Shown here piece by piece: positions 60,967 through 64,000 of a stretch of 64,000 nt of DNA. The position numbers and the translations under genes are program-made. The stretch spans positions 1,240,001-1,304,000 of the forward strand of contig NZ_BNJG01000002.1 of the NCBI RefSeq assembly GCF_016587375.1. Direction: 5' to 3'. Numbering within the stretch: the first letter of the stretch is position 1; each line of letters opens with the position of its first letter. The notes beneath the pieces were generated by a model. That model ran no database searches. It saw only the letters and a list, made by a program, of their open reading frames with translations, and was not told where the DNA came from. The stretch comes from Ktedonobacter robiniae (GTDB taxonomy: Bacteria > Chloroflexota > Ktedonobacteria > Ktedonobacterales > Ktedonobacteraceae).

Positions 60967-62214
60967 ATGGATTTCTTGAAGGTTTTACGTACGCCGCACC
61001 TGGCTATTCTCTGGGGTGGGCAGATGCTTTCGGCGATTGGCGATCAATGTTTTAGCGTGGCGCTTATCTGGATTACGACCCGCCTCCTGGGCAGCACAGC
61101 CGGAGTCGTGAGCGCGCTGGGATCGTTGACGGTCCTCCTGTTTAGCCTGCCCAGTGGAACCCTGGCGGACCGTTGGCCACGACGCGAGACCATGATCTAT
61201 ACCGACCTGCTCCGAGCACTGCTAGCAGGTGCGCTTGCGCTCCTGGCGGTCAGCGGCATGCTTCAGATCTGGCAGCTCATCCTGCTGAGTATCGGCCTTG
61301 AGGCGCTGGGCACGCTCTTTGATCCCACGCTTATCGCCAGTCTGCCCCTCCTGACGCGTGATGGCAAACAACTCTATGCCGCCAATACCCTGATGGATGG
61401 CACGCAGAGGATGGCGCGCGTCCTGGGTCCGGGTCTCACTGGCCTACTACTTCTGCTCATCCCGCTAGCCCATTTCTTCACCCTGGACGCCATCAGCTTT
61501 ACCCTCTCAGCCTTCAGTATTCTTCTGCTTGCCAGGCACTTCCCCGCCAGAAAAGCGAAAACAAGCGAGCAGAAGCCAGAAGCCAGGGGGCATATCTTTA
61601 GCGATATGCGGAGCGGGCTAGTCCAGTTACGCGCCCATCGCCCGCTGGCCTGGGCGCTTGGTAGCCTTGGCCTGAGCAATATTTCCTGGGCGGCCATCTT
61701 TCTCATAGGGGTACCCCTGCTGATCGCGCGCATGCCGGGCGCCAATGCTGGCACCTATGGCCTGGTCGTGGGGGCATACGGCGTCGGCAATGTGCTGAGC
61801 CTCTTCCTCACAAATCACCTCTCGCGCACACGCGACCTGCGCTGGATGTACGTTGGGCAAATCATTCTAGGACTGGGCTTCCTGCTTATCGGCGTAGCAA
61901 CGACCCCCATTCTGGCCATGCTAGGCGCCGCCATCGCGGCCTTCGGCAGCCCAATGGGTGACCTGATTCTGGTGAACATCATACAGACCGACTTTCCCTC
62001 CACAGACATGGGAAAGATGTACAGCCTGCGCCGCCTCATCGCCGGGATTGGCCTGATGCTTGGTTCCGCGCTTGCCACGCCCCTCTTCGCCAGCCACCAG
62101 TATCTAGCCAGTGGAATCGCGCTCTGCTCCTGCTCCATCCTGCTCATCGCCATCATCAGCCTGGCCCACGAATGGCTCACCAAAACACCAAACAATCACT
62201 CCTCACTTCCATAG
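60967..62214 (+). CDS. MFS transporter (MFS_3 type)
   Basis: This 415-residue inner-membrane transporter has about twelve helices. LRTPHLAILWGGQMLSAIGD is at the N-terminus and DRWPRRETMIYTDLLRALLA forms the motif A loop. It is related to the transporter at 14818. It is probably an exporter induced through the divergent LysR protein; the substrate is unknown. Confidence 0.9.
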   Translation: MDFLKVLRTPHLAILWGGQMLSAIGDQCFSVALIWITTRLLGSTAGVVSALGSLTVLLFSLPSGTLADRWPRRETMIYTDLLRALLAGALALLAVSGMLQIWQLILLSIGLEALGTLFDPTLIASLPLLTRDGKQLYAANTLMDGTQRMARVLGPGLTGLLLLLIPLAHFFTLDAISFTLSAFSILLLARHFPARKAKTSEQKPEARGHIFSDMRSGLVQLRAHRPLAWALGSLGLSNISWAAIFLIGVPLLIARMPGANAGTYGLVVGAYGVGNVLSLFLTNHLSRTRDLRWMYVGQIILGLGFLLIGVATTPILAMLGAAIAAFGSPMGDLILVNIIQTDFPSTDMGKMYSLRRLIAGIGLMLGSALATPLFASHQYLASGIALCSCSILLIAIISLAHEWLTKTPNNHSSLP

Positions 62215-62250
62215 GCGCCCGATTTATCGCGTGTAAGGCGATTTATCGCA
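62212..62250. repeat. Partial family 2 arm
   Basis: GGCGCCCGATTTATCGCGTG and the following AAGGCGATTTATCGCAGG match the left arm of the element at 51438 (CCCGATTTATCGCGTCCAAA), but the tip and the right arm are missing. It overlaps the end of the MFS gene and appears to be a decayed copy. Confidence 0.5.
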
Positions 62251-62306
62251 GGAATACGGAATATCGGGCTTCTTCCCATCAATATGTAATAGAAGAATCA
62301 AGAGGA

Positions 62307-62351
62307 AGCCCATCTTGCATAGACGCTACGCCGCCTATGCAAGATGGGGCT
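62307..62351. terminator. Hairpin between convergent MFS and MerR genes
   Basis: AGCCCATCTTGCATAG (62307-62322) pairs with CTATGCAAGATGGGGCT (62335-62351) with one bulged G and a 12-nt loop. Confidence 0.5.
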
Positions 62352-62413
62352 GAGATCATCACACGGCTGGCACCAACCTACCAGTCCCCTCCTGCTGGGC
62401 GGCTGCGTTTCCC

Positions 62414-62806
62414 TCAACTCTCGACAATAGTGGCTATTTCACCCTGAATCAGGTTCACCCTCACCATCAGGCGGGACTTAATGTTAGCGAGAGCCTGCAT
62501 TTCAGCATCAATTGCCTGGATTTTCTTTGTGTAGAGATTCAGCACATTTTTTCCACATTCACCCGGTTTTACGTCTACATCTCTCCGCTTGCCCAAACTC
62601 TCGCAGGTAAAAAGCCTCCCAATTTCATCGGTGTTGAGACCCAGTCCCAGATATAATTGAATGGCCCGAATCTGTTCAATTACACTCTCGTCGTAATCGC
62701 GATACCCATTCTCCAGGCGAGCTGCCTTAATCAGTCCACGCGACTCATAATGGCGTAGAGAACGCATGCTCGCGCCTGTTAAACGCGATAGTTCACCAAT
62801 GCGCAT
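62414..62806 (-). CDS. MerR family transcriptional regulator
   Basis: This 130-residue activator has the winged HTH RIGELSRLTGASMRSLRHYE and SRGLIKAARLENGYRDYDES. A C-terminal coiled coil carries AIDAEMQALANIKSRLMVRV. CESLGKRRDVDVKPGECGKN contains cysteines that could form an effector site. It is divergent from a PPOX gene whose promoter has the long spacer typical of MerR targets. The ATG at 62806 is chosen because the HTH starts there. Confidence 0.9.
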   Translation of the reverse strand: MRIGELSRLTGASMRSLRHYESRGLIKAARLENGYRDYDESVIEQIRAIQLYLGLGLNTDEIGRLFTCESLGKRRDVDVKPGECGKNVLNLYTKKIQAIDAEMQALANIKSRLMVRVNLIQGEIATIVES

Positions 62807-62849
62807 GTAGCAAATTCCTTCCCCTTGAAAAGAACTCTTTATTTCCCCC

Positions 62850-62880
62850 TTGACTATAACACTAATGGCATAGTTTATAT
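62850..62880 (+). promoter_or_regulatory. MerR-type promoter with 19-bp spacer
   Basis: TTGACT (62850-62855) and TTATAT (62875-62880) are 19 bp apart. The spacer contains ACTAT...ATAGT. MerR-family activators twist such over-long spacers to allow transcription, so the PPOX gene downstream is the probable target. Confidence 0.6.
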
Positions 62881-62973
62881 TCTTCAACATAAAGGATTGG
62901 TGTTGCTGTTACTGGCTCAACCGGAACTAGTAAAGATCTCATGTTTCACGTTCTCGATAAAGAAAGGACATTT

Positions 62974-63387
62974 ATGATGGCAACCAGGCTATCTGATAGA
63001 GCACGGGCGTTTCTCAACGAAAAGCATTTTGCGGTACTCAGCACCCTTAACAAAGATGGTAGCCCGCAACTGACAACAATGTGGTACATCCTCGATGAGG
63101 ACGACAACATCATCATGAATACCCAGATCCATCTTCAGAAAGCGAGGAATATTCGCCGAGATCCCCGCATCGCAGTCTGCGTTGAGGACGGACCTCGCTA
63201 TGTAACCATTCAAGGCACCATTCAGGTCCTCGAGGATCAGGCACTTATTCAGCGCGATTTAAAGCGTCTAGTGAACCGTTACGTCGAAGGCGAAGAGAAC
63301 AGACAGCAATACATTGACACATTCTCCCAACAGCAACGCATCTCCCTCCGCCTCCCATGCGACAAAACGACCGAGTACTTCGCGTAG
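62974..63387 (+). CDS. PPOX-class F420-dependent oxidoreductase
   Basis: This 137-residue split-barrel protein is a paralogue of the gene at 5868-6302. FAVLSTLNKDGSPQLTTMWY and KARNIRRDPRIAVCVEDGPR are the shared signatures. It probably uses F420 or a flavin; the substrate is unknown. Adjacent ATGs at 62974 and 62977 follow GAAAGGA. It is probably activated by the divergent MerR regulator. Confidence 0.87.
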   Translation: MMATRLSDRARAFLNEKHFAVLSTLNKDGSPQLTTMWYILDEDDNIIMNTQIHLQKARNIRRDPRIAVCVEDGPRYVTIQGTIQVLEDQALIQRDLKRLVNRYVEGEENRQQYIDTFSQQQRISLRLPCDKTTEYFA

Positions 63388-63542
63388 GGAATCTTGAAAG
63401 CTCGGTAATAACAACTATATTGCAAGAGCGGTAGAACCACATTATCCGATGAAGAGCCCAAAGAACTTAAGGGAAATGAGCTTAAACAATGAAGTCTTCA
63501 CCACTTAATGTGGCTCTACCAGGAAACTTGAAGGCTTGTAGG

Positions 63543-63575
63543 AAAAGGGAGATGCTATGATGCATCTCCCTTTTT
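63543..63575. terminator. Bidirectional rho-independent terminator
   Basis: AAAAGGGAGATGC (63543-63555) and GCATCTCCCTTTTT (63562-63575) form a strong stem with A and T tails on either side. It lies between the PPOX gene and the convergent reductase gene. The remaining 63388-63689 sequence shows no gene. Confidence 0.75.
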
Positions 63576-63689
63576 GGTTTATTGCCCAGGAAAGTGGGCG
63601 CGTTTGAGGTCGCATCTCGTTTCATGGGATAAATCGGCGCGCCGTACCCCCCCATTCGGAGGCACGGCGTGGCACCGATATTGCCTGTT

Positions 63690-64000
63690 CTATTGATCCA
63701 GTGTGGAGAAGAGGTTGTTGAGAGCCTCAGAGAGATTGGGGTGGGAGAAGATGCCATCGCGCAGGGCTGTATAGGGCAGTTTGCCCATCATGGCGATTTG
63801 CAGCATGGCCATGACCTCGCCACCCTCAAGGCCCAACACGGCCGCACCCAGGATTTGCTTCGTCTGGGGGTCGACGATGGCCTTCATAAAGCCACGCGAC
63901 TCGTCGGTCTCCAGTGCGCGGGCGACGTAGCTCATGGGCATCTTCGCCACGCGGATATCAAGCCCCTGCTTGCGTGCCTCCTCTTCGCTCAGGCCGACAC
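63690..64000 (-). CDS. Pyridine nucleotide-disulfide oxidoreductase, C-terminal part (partial)
   Basis: The frame is open from the right edge (about 103 residues seen) to the stop at 63690. LSEEEARKQGLDIRVAKMPM, then VDPQTKQILGAAVLGLEGGE and GIFSHPNLSEALNNLFSTLD are the dimerisation domain of dihydrolipoamide dehydrogenase/mercuric reductase-like flavoproteins. The SHPNLSEA segment corresponds to the family's HPTxxE region, with Asn replacing Thr and Ser before Glu. The FAD and active-site disulfide domains lie outside the window. Confidence 0.9.
   Translation of the reverse strand, partial: VGLSEEEARKQGLDIRVAKMPMSYVARALETDESRGFMKAIVDPQTKQILGAAVLGLEGGEVMAMLQIAMMGKLPYTALRDGIFSHPNLSEALNNLFSTLDQ

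Noticed and set aside
1..64000. rRNA, tRNA, CRISPR-Cas and replication-origin signals
   Set aside because: None was recognised on either strand while reading; absence is not proven without a model search.

Overview
The window looks like a chromosomal segment from a large-genome, mid-GC soil bacterium, most likely a Ktedonobacteria-type Chloroflexota. This is inference from gene content (MalT-type LuxR regulator, NACHT-LRR protein, F420-type PPOX proteins, many TetR/GNAT/MFS genes, IS607) and from the dense inverted repeats; no rRNA or tRNA was seen to confirm it. Genes are short, mostly monocistronic units on both strands: stress, detoxification, transport and regulation, with little core metabolism (murA, nagB, a Lpd-like reductase).

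Layout. 1-3.2 kb: the 5' part of a NACHT ATPase with a leucine-rich repeat tail, on the minus strand and running off the left edge. 3.5-7.3 kb: HAD phosphatase, metallo-beta-lactamase fold hydrolase, a TetR/PPOX divergent pair and nagB. 7.7-10.8 kb: an IS607-type element (serine recombinase plus TnpB nuclease and a candidate guide RNA) that has cut a GNAT acetyltransferase gene in two; both halves and the junctions are readable. 11-17 kb: two RibD/DHFR-like reductases, a PAS histidine kinase, an MFS and an EamA transporter. 17.6-24 kb: TetR/DoxX pair, a nucleotidyltransferase-like gene and partner, a TetR/SDR divergent pair and a two-component system. 24-36 kb: small membrane protein, tandem UspA, enoyl-CoA hydratase, P1 peptidase, Ogt, O-methyltransferase, LysE, DJ-1/TetR, HAD, GNAT and an Ada/AraC/AlkA fusion. 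37-45 kb: secreted peptidoglycan-binding protein, sulfopyruvate-decarboxylase-like TPP enzyme pair, broken cyclase, flavin monooxygenase, and a 1041-residue LuxR/MalT regulator. 45-54 kb: VOC, cupin, HTH regulator, ABM monooxygenase, a broken hydrolase, murA with an HTH leader, NIPSNAP, WYL regulator and arylamine N-acetyltransferase. 54-59 kb: lipoprotein and an isolated three-gene phage-tail-like block. 59-64 kb: GNAT, LysR/MFS pair, MerR/PPOX pair and the end of a flavin disulfide reductase.

Three kinds of repeat structure stand out. (i) Dispersed inverted repeats with shared 28-nt arms. (ii) Elements of about 155-171 bp ending in GGTAGGGACC, MITE-like. (iii) At least nine near-perfect hairpins of 28-36 bp, unrelated to each other in sequence, lying just after stop codons; they behave as gene-end markers or terminators.

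Several regulators sit beside matching palindromes: two paralogous TetR genes share one operator motif, a third TetR has its palindrome inside a sigma-70 promoter, and a fourth flanks itself and its DJ-1 neighbour. Five genes carry apparent single-base frameshifts, mostly in G/C runs, which may be assembly errors or genuine decay.
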